Positions 42,806 through 55,094 of a stretch of DNA of 64,000 bases are shown piece by piece; within the stretch, counting starts at the first letter, position 1; each line of letters begins with the position of its first letter. The notes beneath the pieces are model-generated. The model was not told the origin of the DNA. It saw only the letters and a program-made list of their open reading frames with translations, and ran no database searches. Origin of the DNA: Dendrolimus kikuchii (Eukaryota > Arthropoda > Insecta > Lepidoptera > Lasiocampidae); assembly GCA_019925095.2 (NCBI GenBank), contig CM034402.1:9125501-9189500 (forward strand). Direction: 5' to 3'. The position numbers and the translations under genes are program-made.

Positions 42806-43301
42806 TACATTATGGTACTAGTGTGTAACATTGGTGATTACCGCCGAGGCGCCATTGAGACTCGAGCCGTAGGCGAGGGTCTTAAGAGAGCCGAGGAGGG
42901 TAATCATCAATACACACGTGTATCATACGACGTTTTTCAACACACTTGTGAATAAAATAACAACAAAAACTCATTTTATTTAGTAGATAAAAAAAAGTTA
43001 TATATGAGTGAAAGTTTTATTTATTAAACACGTACGAGTTAAAATTATCTATTTAAATAAGAAGTTGCATGAAATGAGCAAACAATAGGAACATTAATTT
43101 ATTTGTTCTATAGAACACGATCTTTTTTTTTTTGAATAAAAACTTTTTTAAGAACAAAGCAACTCAACCAATAAAATTAAAAAAAAATCTATAACTCACT
43201 AGTGAGTTATAATGTTTTTTACTCACAGTTTGATAATGGGTGTCATTCTGTGCCTAATTGCGGTGACCATAGAGCCACTTTATGAGCAAGTGTGTTGAAA
43301 A
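42806..43301 (-). mobile_element. Non-autonomous element, family G, copy 2 (inverted)
   Basis: The reverse complement of 16280-16777 across its whole length, including the hairpin 'ggtgattaccgccgaggcgc' and the end 'gagcaagtgtgttgaaaa'. Contains the palindrome 'aactcactagtgagtt' at about 43194, which is mutated in copy 1. Confidence 0.8.
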
Positions 43302-43362
43302 AATATTTATAAGTCAACCGTCAAAGTCTGGCACGCGTATACAAAGTTGCTATCTCACTCTT

Positions 43363-43428
43363 CATAAATTCTCTGTAGTGGTGTACAATACGTATCTACG
43401 TATTGTACACCACTACAGAGAATTTATG
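43363..43428. repeat. 66-bp perfect palindrome
   Basis: A 32-base arm starting CATAAATTCTCTGTAGTGG and its exact reverse complement are separated by only TC (43395-43396). It can extrude as a cruciform. No target duplication or ORF. Confidence 0.95.
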
Positions 43429-43924
43429 GACTAAAGGTGCAGAATATTCAGTCTTATCGCTAAAATCGATCTCTTTAAGACAAGGAAGATGGAGAAACAC
43501 AGAAGGCTCTAGACTTTGGAGCGTGGTAAGTATATATGTACATTATATGATGGTATAATATAATAAATTACTTTCAGTATCAACATTTTAATTATAAATA
43601 AGAGGTAAATAAGAGGCAGATATTCTACGTATAAATATTAATTAAGAATAAGAAACACTACTAGGTCCCAATATGGGGTCTATATAGGTGACAAAATTGG
43701 TCCCAATAAAGTGACATTTGACCTTGCCTCGATCTCATTCTAACGTGCATTCTGAATTTGATGCTCTGAAGCGGAAATTTATGGCGTCATTCATTTGAAC
43801 GATCGCCACGATAACAATTTCTATGCAGATGTTTACTAAAGTTATAGGTTATCCTATTTGAAATATAAATGTTTTTGATATTGTAATCAAAACTTATACA
43901 TATTATACTATATTTTACAGTCGT

Positions 43925-44840
43925 TGCACTCCCTCTCACTTAAAGTGCACCTCTCTAATATTCGAGGACTGTACTCCAATCTCGTTGCTGTCCACCACCA
44001 TCTCAAAAGAGAAAACCCCGCTCTTTTATTCCTCTCGTAAATGCAGATGGGTCCGCCGTCCGATGTGGCGTATCTTTCCTAGCCAGGGTTTACCTTGGAG
44101 CACAATTTCAAGCCACGTGCGGGCTTATGTTTTTATTCTCGCGACGACATCTGCTATCGGAGTCTCCGCAATTTTGAAGACCCCAGATTTTCCAGGTTTA
44201 AGAACCCAGATATGGGTTATGGTAGACAGTTGATGAGGTGAAAGTGTTTGTCAGGATCTTAGCAGGTGGAAATCCATCGTCTCTGCCTACCCCTACTCCA
44301 ATGGGAAACAGGCGTGACAATATGTATGTATGGTAGACATAAATATAATAAAAAAATCTGTAGCCGTGTTTCTATAGGACACACAAAGATCAGGAAACAT
44401 CCAGGCTTACTGAATATCTTTGTAAGGCGGCCGGTGCCAGACTATAAAGATAGCAGTAGCTCAATTAGTGTTACTGGGTGATTTTAATGCCCATCACCAA
44501 GATTGGATATCAGACTTCCTGAGGGAAAGCCAATTCAGGTGGTCGTTGACAGCTGTTACTCCGATCGTTTAATGATTAACGCCTGTGTCCATCAGGGGTC
44601 TATCCTCTCCGCAACGCTTTTTGTGCTGCATATAAAATATCTGCTCTTTAAGCGGGTATCTTTGGGTATGTAGATGATAGCATAGTTGTAGAGAGTTACG
44701 TGTCTGATTGATGCACGAGCTAGTAAAGCTGAAATCCAGTCTTTGAAGACTGATATGGTTGATAGATTTTATTTGACCCTGAAAGCAATATCCGAATGGG
44801 GTGATACTAATCTGGTCAAATTCAACACATTAAGCTACAC
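43925..44840 (+). pseudogene. Decayed Jockey/CR1-like LINE ORF2, internally deleted
   Basis: Reads in shifting frames as LKVHLSNIRGLYSNLVAVHH (start of the APE endonuclease), PGFTLEHNFKPRAGLCFY, then after a nested insertion LLGDFNAHHQDWISDF (endonuclease GDFN motif), and shortly afterwards CVHQGSILSATLFVLHI and GYVDDS, which correspond to RT motifs B and C. About 300 residues between the endonuclease and RT motifs are gone. Many stops are present. Confidence 0.72.
44218..44339 (+). mobile_element. Short LINE tail nested in the LINE remnant, 11-bp target duplication
   Basis: 'tatggtagaca' at 44218-44228 and 44329-44339 brackets about 100 bases containing 'cgtctctgcctacccctact' and 'caggcgtgacaatatgtatg', a relative of the RTE tails. 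The host LINE reading resumes after it. Confidence 0.72.
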
Positions 44841-45893
44841 TAAAACAAATAGCTTTTTTTTAAAGGTAGGACTTTAAAAGAAAATAATACGCAAAAAATA
44901 TTAGTTAATACCTCGTTAAAATGCATATATGTATTTTTAATTATATTATAACTATAGATATATCATATAAATGTCAGCTATATTAGGCAGTTGTATTAGT
45001 TACTGGGTACCAAAGACATTTGAATGTCATAATTCATTATTGTGGGCATCTCGTAATGTCGTAATAAGAGCGATCGTCATACTACCCCTAACTTGTCAAC
45101 GGCCAGTGAAGTATATCTCCTCATCTAGGTTTAAAAGGTTTAACTGAAGAGGCCTCGCAAAAAAGCTTGTGTCATTAAAAGATTATTTATTTGATCTATG
45201 TACTGTTTAATCTAAGATCTATTTTAAAGGCCTAAATGCCAAGCTATAAACTAAAAAAAGATTAATTATTCCTATACATTTTCATATTTGTGAGTATTAT
45301 AGTTTATCCAGAGTAGTGCCTAGTAGTATTGTAAACAGGGCCGACTTTACCCGGTGCGTGGCTCCCGGGCGCATGGACCTAGGGGCCGCAAGCTGATTGT
45401 CCTAATGATAAATACAATATGACAGATCGACGGGCGGACGACCATGAGCATTCCATAAGGTTTGCTGTTTTCTATAAAATTGCTACGGAACACTAAAAAT
45501 GGAATATAGAAAAGTCACTGGCCAATATTCGCACTGAGGTCCGTTATTCAATTTCTTTGCGTATTTTAATAATAGGGTGAAGCCGGCCCTGAGAGTAAAT
45601 CTAATTGAGAAGCTTGATGAGCCAAGAGAAACTATCTGCGTTATCTATTCTGTCAATTGAAATAGAAAAAATGGCGGTTGATGGTAGCTAAGACAATCTT
45701 GAAATAACCCAGGGAGCCTAAAGCACATAAATGACAATACATGAACATAAATGGACATAAATGAAGCCTTGCACAGCTGATGTCACCAATGTCTATATTT
45801 GGTTTAGCACCGCCACTGAGGTTTATGACCTCCCCCGATTATCCGAAGAAGGATTAGTTGGACCAAACCTACTTGATTTTCTATGATGTTATA
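44841..45893. other. AT-rich sequence with a repeat patch
   Basis: At 45335-45400 'aacagggccgactttacccg' and 'ggctcccgggcgcatggacc' belong to the same repeat type as the patch at 14590. The remainder, including an 'acataaatg' direct repeat near 45725-45765, is unassigned. Confidence 0.4.
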
Positions 45894-46298
45894 CGTCGGG
45901 TGGGGTATAGATATACGGCACCTTGATTTCAAGTATTTAGAGAGGTGGAGGGGGAGGTAGGGATGAACACTTATCCCTTCTGCAAGCCCTATGTCAAGAA
46001 AATAGTTCTTGAGATATTAATGTCTTAGTAAATGTAAGCTCATGTTTTTCATTGCACTTATACCATACATAGGACCAAAGTTGAAAATTCAATCAAAATC
46101 CAATAGTCAACATAAAAAGATTCGGAATAGTCCAAAAACACAAGAAAGTTGTTGAAAAATGAAATAAAACACAACTAAGCAATTCACGTAAATAGAAAAA
46201 ACAAGAAACATGAAAATTATAGATAATTCTTATATATGAACACCATCCACCCCTCTACACACTTGAAATCAAGGTGCCGTATATCTATACCGCACACG
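45894..46298. mobile_element. MITE with long terminal inverted repeats
   Basis: 'gtatagatatacggcacctt' and onwards at 45905 is the reverse complement of the sequence ending at 46292; inverted similarity continues for 40-50 bases ('gatttcaag', 'agaggtgg'). 405 bp, no ORF. The flanks share only ATA. Confidence 0.72.
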
Positions 46299-46787
46299 AT
46301 AACTAATCTTTATTGCGTTATTTTTAACGCATTTGATCACAGTCACTAAACACTAACACTGGTGGCGCAGGACCTTAAGAGTGGCTACGCAAAAAAATGT
46401 ATAGGTTATTATCTGCTAGTACGTATTTTATTTGTACTTACAAGTGTTTTTGTCCATATTATGCCTTTCATAAAAAAAATATATGTATATAGGTACCTAC
46501 TTGTAAGAACAATACAATATTAATGTTTTCATAATATGTATTATTAGTTTAACCTCTATGTAAACAGTTAAACACCAGCTACTGTAGACAGCGTTAAGAA
46601 CAAAGCTTCTAAAACACCTCATTCTAGTTGTACCTCAAATTTATATATGATAAATAACATTCTAAACCATCAACAAAATCGTTTATACCATTAACAAACG
46701 ATAGCCACGAAACCTGATCACACTCATAAAATATATCATAAATTGTAATGTTCGATATCTAAGGACACAAGGAATAAAAATACTCAC

Positions 46788-46960
46788 TGCGCAAGTCAAA
46801 TCGTTATAAACAAACTTTAATAAGAGGAAAATACTTCAGGAAAATATAATCAAACTGATTACACGTCGTGAACAGGGCAAAGCGTTTGCCTGACTGGTAA
46901 CTGGTTGTAAATTGTGACTGTTCACGTCTCACGAACACAATCACGACACGAGCGCAGAGT
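46788..46960 (-). promoter_or_regulatory. Probable promoter and 5' UTR exon of the CRAL-TRIO gene
   Basis: A GC-richer island in AT-rich DNA (46860-47010, for example 'gagtgccgcgccgatgt'). On the minus strand it is followed by a splice donor GCGCA|GTGAGT at 46788. The coding exon at 30743 begins with an acceptor, so an upstream untranslated exon on this strand is expected. The transcription start is not resolved, and assignment to this gene is by strand and order only. Confidence 0.35.
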
Positions 46961-48809
46961 GCCGCGCCGATGTTAAAACCTACCTACGCCGCCGATGTCG
47001 TTCTTATCCCACGCATACGAAGTTGCTAATAAAAATATAGCCTGCTATACTTATACACCTAAATCATAAAGAATTAGTATTATTGAATACAATGTAAGCT
47101 TTCGTTACAGGTTATTAATGTTCTGACAATACAAGTCATTTTCTAAATAAGAGACTAATCATAAACCGTAACTAACTACTGAACTGAAATAGGTAACAAA
47201 TACTCAAACCAATCGATGAAATATAATTGCATCTTATATTTTAGTAATAAACGTTAATATTAGTATTGTAGTAGTATAAAATTTAATTATATACCATTTC
47301 GAAAGTAGGTTTTTGGTTTATTTCTAAAATTTGAACTTCCCGCATGTTTTATAAATGACTTTGTTAGATAATATTAACCAATAGGAACCAACTGTAAATT
47401 TCAATGACTTTCAATTGGCGTTTTGAGTGACTTAAGCACAATGACCCCGAAAGTTTATACATAATGTTGCCAAATTAGATTTTTTTTTCATAATTACACT
47501 ATAGTACCTACGATAATATAATTAATTATTTTGTTTCAAATATAAATTATTTAATACTATTTTAATTAAAATAAATTTTACTAATGTTATAATCATAATA
47601 GTTAACAAAACAACAAATGAAACCTCTTTATGTGATGTGATGAAAAATAAATACTATTATTTATTTTAAATATTTGAACAATCCAATCCATACATTTTAA
47701 GTCTTTAACCCTTAAATTTTTAACACTTAAATATCACAAATTTATATCAAAATACTTAAAATATTGAAGAAATAGGATTTATTTTACAGTTTTTTTTATT
47801 TGGCAATACCATGCGCTGCAAGTTTGCGCATGCGCCGAATGGCGAATCAGTGACTATTCTTTGAGTTAATATTTTTTAGGAAATTGTATCTTTAGTCGGT
47901 AATTTAATTAGGCAAACGTGTAATTTATTTAGGAGTTTAAATCGGATATTTTAGTAATTTAACTAACATAATACATTTTAGAAGTGTTAAAAGTGTAACA
48001 TTGGTGGCCATTACAAAACCTAAACTTTTTTATCAGGACAAATGTCCATTTGATGTTTCGGCGACGTTGTGACTAATCTTATGGCAAGCAAACTCAAAAT
48101 CGTGTACCTTGTAATATTATATTTGCATATATGAAGACAATTAGAGTGCTGTGATTACCATTCTTTGAAGTCCTTGTTATAAATTGTTCAAAAATGATTC
48201 TTGCCGACTGATAATTATTGGGGTTGACTTCTCACAAGGAACTGTCAAATATTACATTTTACCGATGTATTTATTTCCTATATCAATAAATAATAAGTAG
48301 CTTCATTGGATTAACATTACTGGGAAGAAGATAGGTCGATTGTGCGTTACGTTCGCGATAATATAATTAAAACTGAACACCCACCACATCGCTTGTTGTC
48401 ACTCTTCAATGAACACAACATTGGCATGGCTATCCTGCCCCCTTTCCGATTAAAAAGCCACAAAAACAGATTATTTACCACTCACAAGTGGATTGAGGTT
48501 TACTGCAGCCATTAATTAAAGTCAAGTGTCGCCGAAACATTACAAAATCACATTGAAATTGTGTTGCAGTGTAACAAAAATGATTTTAAGATAAATTTAT
48601 TATTAGTGCAGTGATTAATAGCTCCAAAGAACAAAAAAATAGCAATATTAAAAAGTGATTTTATTTGGATTGTGGCATGGCAATGCCTCGCTGGTTGACT
48701 TCGTGGATGCTTTGGTGACATGGGCTGCATTGTTGCGGCCCTTACAAACGCTGGGCTCAGGGAGTGAAAAGAAGTGCTGGCTTAGTGCCTGCACAACGCT
48801 TCTCATATT
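46961..48809. other. AT-rich intergenic sequence between two possible promoters
   Basis: Lies between the minus-strand 5' exon at 46788 and the plus-strand exon at 48810. No repeat shared with the rest of the window was recognised. 48670-48809 is less AT-rich and would be the 5' UTR of the plus-strand exon. Confidence 0.35.
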
Positions 48810-48871
48810 ATGAATAAGCGTGAGGGCAATAAGGACAAAGAACGTCAAAGTGACGATAAAAGAACATCCAC
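48810..48871 (+). CDS. Possible first coding exon, unknown gene
   Basis: The ATG at 48810 starts MNKREGNKDKERQSDDKRTS, a highly charged N-terminus, and the donor AC|GTAAGG follows at 48871 (phase 2). Without splicing the frame stops at once (ACG TAA). The upstream 140 bases are less AT-rich, as for a 5' UTR. No domain and no later exon was recognised, so this is a tentative call based on the donor and composition. Confidence 0.35.
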
Positions 48872-51718
48872 GTAAGGATCTTTCTCTTTCTTTATAGATT
48901 TATAAATGATATGGAATATAATAAGTGTATGACTGAATGATTTACTTTAAGTAGAGTAGAGTACTACACATTTATTATGTTGCTCAAACAATGAATCTAT
49001 ACATCATATATTGTCCAAATTTGAAATACTGTGATTTGTCTAATGAAGTATTTACTAAAGGAATCTTTATGCTCCACTTTATAAATGGCTACTAACAGTG
49101 TTTACATTTTTAACTTAGTTAAATTTGTACTTCCTGGAGTATTATATAAAAATCTAATCATGATGAAACTATTGCAAGTACAAAGAGCTTAACATTTAAA
49201 TATCATTTTAGGTTATCATTGACCATACAGTTTTCTGTGTGATCCTTGGACATACAGTCTGATCTCCTTTAGAAAATCAATATATGGAAACACTATACTT
49301 TCATTTATGCCTAGTTTCTATATTCATGTATTTGCTTTACTATGGTTAACATTTAACATAAACTCTCTATGCAAGTAGAATCAAATTTTTACCAATGAAA
49401 ATGTAAGAAAATAGTAGTTCAATTTACAACCCAGCATTAGTTATTTACAATTATTATAAACATACAGACATCCTAACTATCTGTTGTAACCTTGAAACAT
49501 CATAATTTTTTTAATTAAACTAAAGATTAGAAATATTGCTAGTTGTTCATTATTTTAACCCGAAATTTTAGTTAAATACATTAAACATCACCTTTGGAAT
49601 TTGCTTGCTACTGAAAAGCCTTTGAGGCCAATGTCGCCTACTGGATCCAATTGTAAATTTAATCCACTTCAGGACCCATACAAACACATGCAAAAAAGTT
49701 TCAACAATATTGATCCAGCAGTTTACGAGGGATATCACGATCTCAGATATGTAAACATTTTAATGAAATTAAATAATATGGTCCTTTTAGAGAGTGGGGC
49801 AGCACATTGTTTATAAATGTCCATAGGCAACGATAATTGCTTTCCATTAGATGGGCTGTCTACCTGTCTACTGAACTCGTGCAATAAAAATAATAATAAT
49901 AGTGAATGTTTTCATATTTATAACAAAACCATGCAAAAGTTTATACTTAGAATATAATGGTATTAATTTTACATAGGCAATCCATGTAACACCTAGTAAT
50001 TTGTTACTGAAGTTTAAAAAAATACAGTTTACTCTCTTTATTTTCTTGATCAAATTTTATTACATATATGTCTGTCTGCTATATCGGGACATTGTCATGC
50101 AAATAGTTTTACTTCACAACATAATAAGATTTAACATATTATATTTGGGTATTGCTATTTAAAATCTGCAATTGTCCATTAATGCTTTGGTTGTTGGTGT
50201 ATTTGTAGTTATCTACCTAATACTCAACTTCATAAATTCCTTATTATCTTAAATATCTTATCCATTAATGAAGTTTTAAAATGGTAAACTATACAGTGAG
50301 GTGTATACATATTTATTTCAATAGACCTTGTGCAAGTATATTTTGAATTGACAAACCATTGCAGAAAACAATATTAAGGTCATTCAACTATTTATCTCAA
50401 TGTCAGGTATTTCAACATGATTATCTATTTATACATTTAAAATTTTCCTTTTTTATATTAAAGGAAAACAAATTTATAATTTTTAACATTAATAGGGTTG
50501 CCATCTTTTTTTGAAGAAAATATAGTATTTTTGTTTTTAAACTTTAAAAATATAGTACTTTTGGGTTTAGGGGAAAAAGATTATACATTTATTTTTTCTT
50601 ATGTATTTTATTTGTTACGTTGTTCAATTTTTCATGTGTATTTATTACTACAACTTTTTGCTTTAGCCAGCAAAGATCTATTATTTTTAAAATAATCATA
50701 TAAATTGAGAATAAAAAGTGTGTCAATTGAATTAGTGATAAAAATATAGTACATCTCTTACTGTATTATTATTCTATAACATATAGTCCAATTGGCTAAA
50801 ATTTGGTAGAATACTATCTATTATAGTATAGTTGGCAACCCTAGTTGTATAGTATCATACACTAGATAAAATACAAAAAAAATTAGGTACTTTTTATATT
50901 GAATGAGTTAGGAATCAATAATATTCATTTTGTGTAATGTCTACTGTTTATCAATGATTAAGGTAAATATAAGAAATGTTATCGAATATTTTTTTAAAAA
51001 TGAGCCCTTTTCTTCAATTTGTCATTTGATACTCTTACCATTGATCCTTATAATCTTACAAGATGGTTTTGTGTAACAAATTTTGTTTCAAAATCAACTG
51101 ATTTGCTGCCTATCTAGGCTAATTGATATAACATAAAGGAAACTAATCCATCAATCAAAGCACCTTATCCTTCGAATATGTAAAGGAGTGTAGAGAATCA
51201 ATTTTAACACTTTAACTGCACACTCTTGTATGTGTTTAATAATTGCTATATGTTGATGATATGATGCCTGAATGAGCAATGAAGCCTCATATTGACAAGT
51301 TAGATATTTCCAATCACCTCTTTGTTTTTCCTTCTTCACAATTACCAGATTATATTTTTAAATGTATAATATGCACATGAAAACACCTAAAAAACTGGTT
51401 AAGCTGTGCAAATCCTTTTAATTCCTGTACCTGGAATGGAACCCATTTTATTAGAATGATACAATATACATTAAGTACCTTGGCTGTAAAACTTATGCCA
51501 TATGTCTATAATTTCTTAAAGATTAGTTTAGTAATAGCTTTTATGTAATATAGAATATTCAAAAACAACAAAAAAAAAAATTATGTCGATGAGTTATCAA
51601 TTTATTCTGCTAGCCTTTGAAAGTTTAATTCTGTATTCCCAAAAGATGACTAATATAGGTTGATAACCTGAAAAATTTCTTAGCACATCTATTTGGAGGC
51701 CTTGAAAAGAATAAACAT
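48872..51718. other. AT-rich sequence with one LINE tail
   Basis: 49815-49886 is a plus-strand family A end ('aatgtccataggcaacgata', 'cgtgcaataaaaataa'). A decayed ORF just upstream (49601-49816) has no recognised domain. Nothing else recognised. Confidence 0.4.
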
Positions 51719-51850
51719 TTTTTTTTTTTTTTTTTTTTTATTGCAGGAGTTCAGCAGACAGGCAGACGGCCCACTGGATAAAAAGCGGTTACCATCGCCT
51801 ATGGACATTTGCAACACCAAAGTGCTACAAACATGTCTCACATTCAATAA
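51719..51850 (-). repeat. LINE/SINE 3'-end repeat, family A, short copy
   Basis: A T-run of about 22 followed by 'attgcaggagttcagcagac', 'ggcagacggcccactggata' and 'tttgcaacaccaaagtgcta', then divergence. Confidence 0.8.
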
Positions 51851-52959
51851 TATCCTGTTTGGGGTTTAATGCCTATTATAGAATTTGTATTAATCATTCT
51901 ATTATTTTAGCAAGTTACATTATGATTAATTAAATTGTCAATAAAGTTTACATGATCAGTTTTATAATACCTTTTTGTAACTGGAACAATAAAGAAAATA
52001 TGTATGTTAAAAAATGTCATTTACCAAAAAGATCTAATCTCTCATAAAAAGTCTAATATAAAAACTAGACTAAGCCATTTTTAGCAACATCTTTACATAG
52101 ACAGCAAACATGTTGCTAAGAATATATTGATAACCTATTCAAGACTGTCTCTGCTGGCTGCTGTAGAATTTGGTCTGGTTATTTGCCTGCCTGATTGTTG
52201 AAAACAGAAGTACCAGATTGTATTCCCTGTCCAGTAAATTTTATAGACAAATGTGTCATTATTTACTCTGGCTGTCACTGGAATTTGTCCAAGAATTGTC
52301 AGTTGTACACCAAAATATGAGACTTGGGAATATCCTATGTCATGTTCAATCTACATAATATATAATGTAATAGTGAGTTTTTGGATGTTTGTTTCCTCCA
52401 TAAGACCTTTCTTTGTTGTAAAACCTGATAATGTCATAGACAAATGTTCTACTGTATTGAATTCAAATTTAAATTGATTTACTTCAATAAAAAATGTCAA
52501 AGGAAAAGCAGAATCTTTTCTTTAAAAGATTTTTCCAACATTCTTCCTTGATATATGTACCTATCCTGGGTAGGAGATGGGTACCAGATACACACTGGGA
52601 AGGATATTTTTATAGAGGGAAATTAATTTTATAAGGCCAAAACTATATATTTTTAGCATAAAATCTAACCCAATATGCAAGAATTCCACTGCTATGGAAG
52701 GGACAGGAGGAAAGTACTTTTATTATTTTAAATAGAATGTTTTGTTGAATTGATACTTTATTTCCCATCAAAATCTTTAAAAAGTTACTTGCCTCATTTG
52801 GCAATTAAATCAACCAAATATTTTTTTTACTGTAGTTTTGTGAAGTGGATCAAAAGAGTGTCATAAGTATTACTTCTAATAATAATAATAGTTTTAATAG
52901 TAGGCCATGCCTCCATGTTTGCCTTAGCCAACCAGTATTCAATGGAGATTAGAACTAAG
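51851..52959. other. AT-rich sequence
   Basis: No gene recognised. The ORFs at 52170-52477 have no domain or splice support. Confidence 0.35.
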
Positions 52960-53350
52960 ATTCATGCTCCAGGGGTGTAAGTGATAAATGAATTTGCAGC
53001 CCACCTCTCCTTACCCCTTAGCCAGTCACCCATGTCAACCCTCGCCAATCTTGTATGGCTTTTTTTGGGGTCCAAGCAGGGAGGGGAGAGTCTCCAACTG
53101 CCTATTTTATCTATGTTCTTCAAGCATTCTGAAGGGCAGACACCATAGTCCCAGATACCTAGTTGCATAAGCAGTTCATCCTAATATCCCTTTTGTACTC
53201 ATTTCCTGCAATAGGCCTGCATTGGCCGGGGCTTGTTCTTTGCTTGCATTTTTATATAATGTAGATAGAGATAATTGCTGGTCAGTGTCACACCACAATT
53301 TAGATTCAATTTGTCAAGGGGCCTTACCATGGCCCCACGCAAGCCCTCCG
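52960..53350 (+). repeat. Interspersed repeat, family B
   Basis: Colinear with 13510-13830: 'cagcccacctctccttaccc', 'cctcgccaatcttgtatggc', 'ggccggggcttgttctttgc' and 'gcatttttatataatgtaga'. Confidence 0.7.
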
Positions 53351-54565
53351 AAAGACCGAGCCATTTTTATGGCCTGTGGTCTTAGAGAATTGTAATAAAA
53401 GAAGTATCTTAAAGGAACATGGTGAAATTTTTAGAAATTATTACATGTGATTCTTCACTGTTTGCATGTATTAGTTATAAGAGCATTCAAATAGGTCAGA
53501 AAACATTCTAATAAAGCATGCTTTGTGGTCTAGACTTGGACCCATATCATTAGACAGGATATGTGTCTGTTTGCCAAGCTACATGGCTTAATTTTATTTA
53601 TCCTTAAGTCAATAAAGTTGTGAAAATGTTACAAAAGGAACACAAAATTAAATAACCACATTAATCAATTATTTTTAATGAGTTACTTAACATTTTCCTA
53701 TTTACCTCACATTTGTAGTTATATTAAAAATACTTAGTTCTTTATTAGTATTGTGACATTTATAGCTAATTAGTTAGTTTATGTACCTTTAGGTTTTATA
53801 TTTTTAAGATATACAAGAGTTTTCGAACCCTGATAAGTAGCTCTATTTTATTCCTATATAAACTTACCTAGGTTTTTATATATCACGAGCAACGCCGCAG
53901 ACAAAAGCTAGTATATATATAAAAACTTTCTTTGAAAAATTATCTAACTGATGGTGGAAACCACTTAAAATCTATTGTGTTGATTAGGCGGAGTTAGTGG
54001 ATATGCAGACAGACTTGGAAAGTGCCTTTGTTTTATATTATGTAAAGATGCTACCACATGTGCAACTTACTAAACTTAACTTACTTTTAAGTTAAGAGGT
54101 AGAAAAATTCTGAAGACTTCAAAGTAGTGTAGTAGTTAGTAATCAAGCAAAATTGGTTTAAAACAGACCCATTAAGTAGTTTTTGAGATATACATGTATA
54201 GTTTATAAATAAATTTGATATGATCTTACTTGAATTAAATCCATACTATCCATACTAATGTAAATTTGGAAGTGAGTTTGTGTACCTCATCTTGATGAGT
54301 TCGGATATCAACCAATTTTAATAATAGTTGATAATAGTTCTAAGTTAAACCAAAAAAAAATTAACATAAGATACTTTATTCAAAAAAAAAATGGTCAACC
54401 ACGCACTTTTTAGAGTTTTTGTAGCACTAGAGTGAAGGTTTCTGATATAATTCTATTGGCTCGAATTCTATTTGGTAAAACCAATTAAGTTAATAATTAA
54501 TTAATTAGGTAGTTTTATATAGAGTAAAACAGCATACCACACCAAAGATTTTATAATATTAGTAC
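53351..54565. other. AT-rich sequence
   Basis: A (TA)-type repeat end 'acgccgcagacaaaagctag' lies near 53890. Nothing else recognised. Confidence 0.35.
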
Positions 54566-55094
54566 TAAATGAGAGTTGCCATACACAACGCGGTGCTGGT
54601 ACCTACGCTCACGTATGGAACCGAGAGTTGGGTATGGAAGAGAGAGCATGAAAGTAAAGTAAACGCGGTTGAGATGTAAGCACTGCGCAACATCTGCGGA
54701 GTGATGCTCGCGGACCGCGTTCGTAATACCAAAGTAAAAAAGAGAGTTGGTCTGAAAGAGTGTCGGGGTGAAGGTAAGGAAAGGAATGCTCCGGTGGTCC
54801 GGGCATGTGGAAAGAATGCATGATGAAAGAATGACTAAATAGATATACAATGCAAAGGTGGATGGATGCAGAAGTCATGGATGGCCACGACACACCTTCT
54901 ATGATCAAATTGATTGTGTACTAGCAGAAGGTGATGTCAGGAGCCTTAAGAACAGACGAGTGTGCATGACGAGCTATGAATGTCAAAGAAGCAAGTGAGG
55001 TGTGTAAGAATAAGCCTGAATGGCTCTCTGTTGTTCGTGCCTACCCCGCAAGGGAACTGGCGTGAAGTTGTATGTATGTATGTAAATGAGAGTT
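54566..55094 (+). mobile_element. RTE-type LINE 3' fragment with 12-bp target duplication
   Basis: 'taaatgagagtt' occurs at 54566-54577 and 55083-55094. The ~505-base insert reads in broken frames as AIHNAVLVPTLTYGTESWVW, MLRWSGHVERMHDERMTK and the same C-terminal tail as 16808, ending in (TATG)n. It is the longest RTE copy in the window but has stops (for example after KVNAVEM). Confidence 0.9.
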
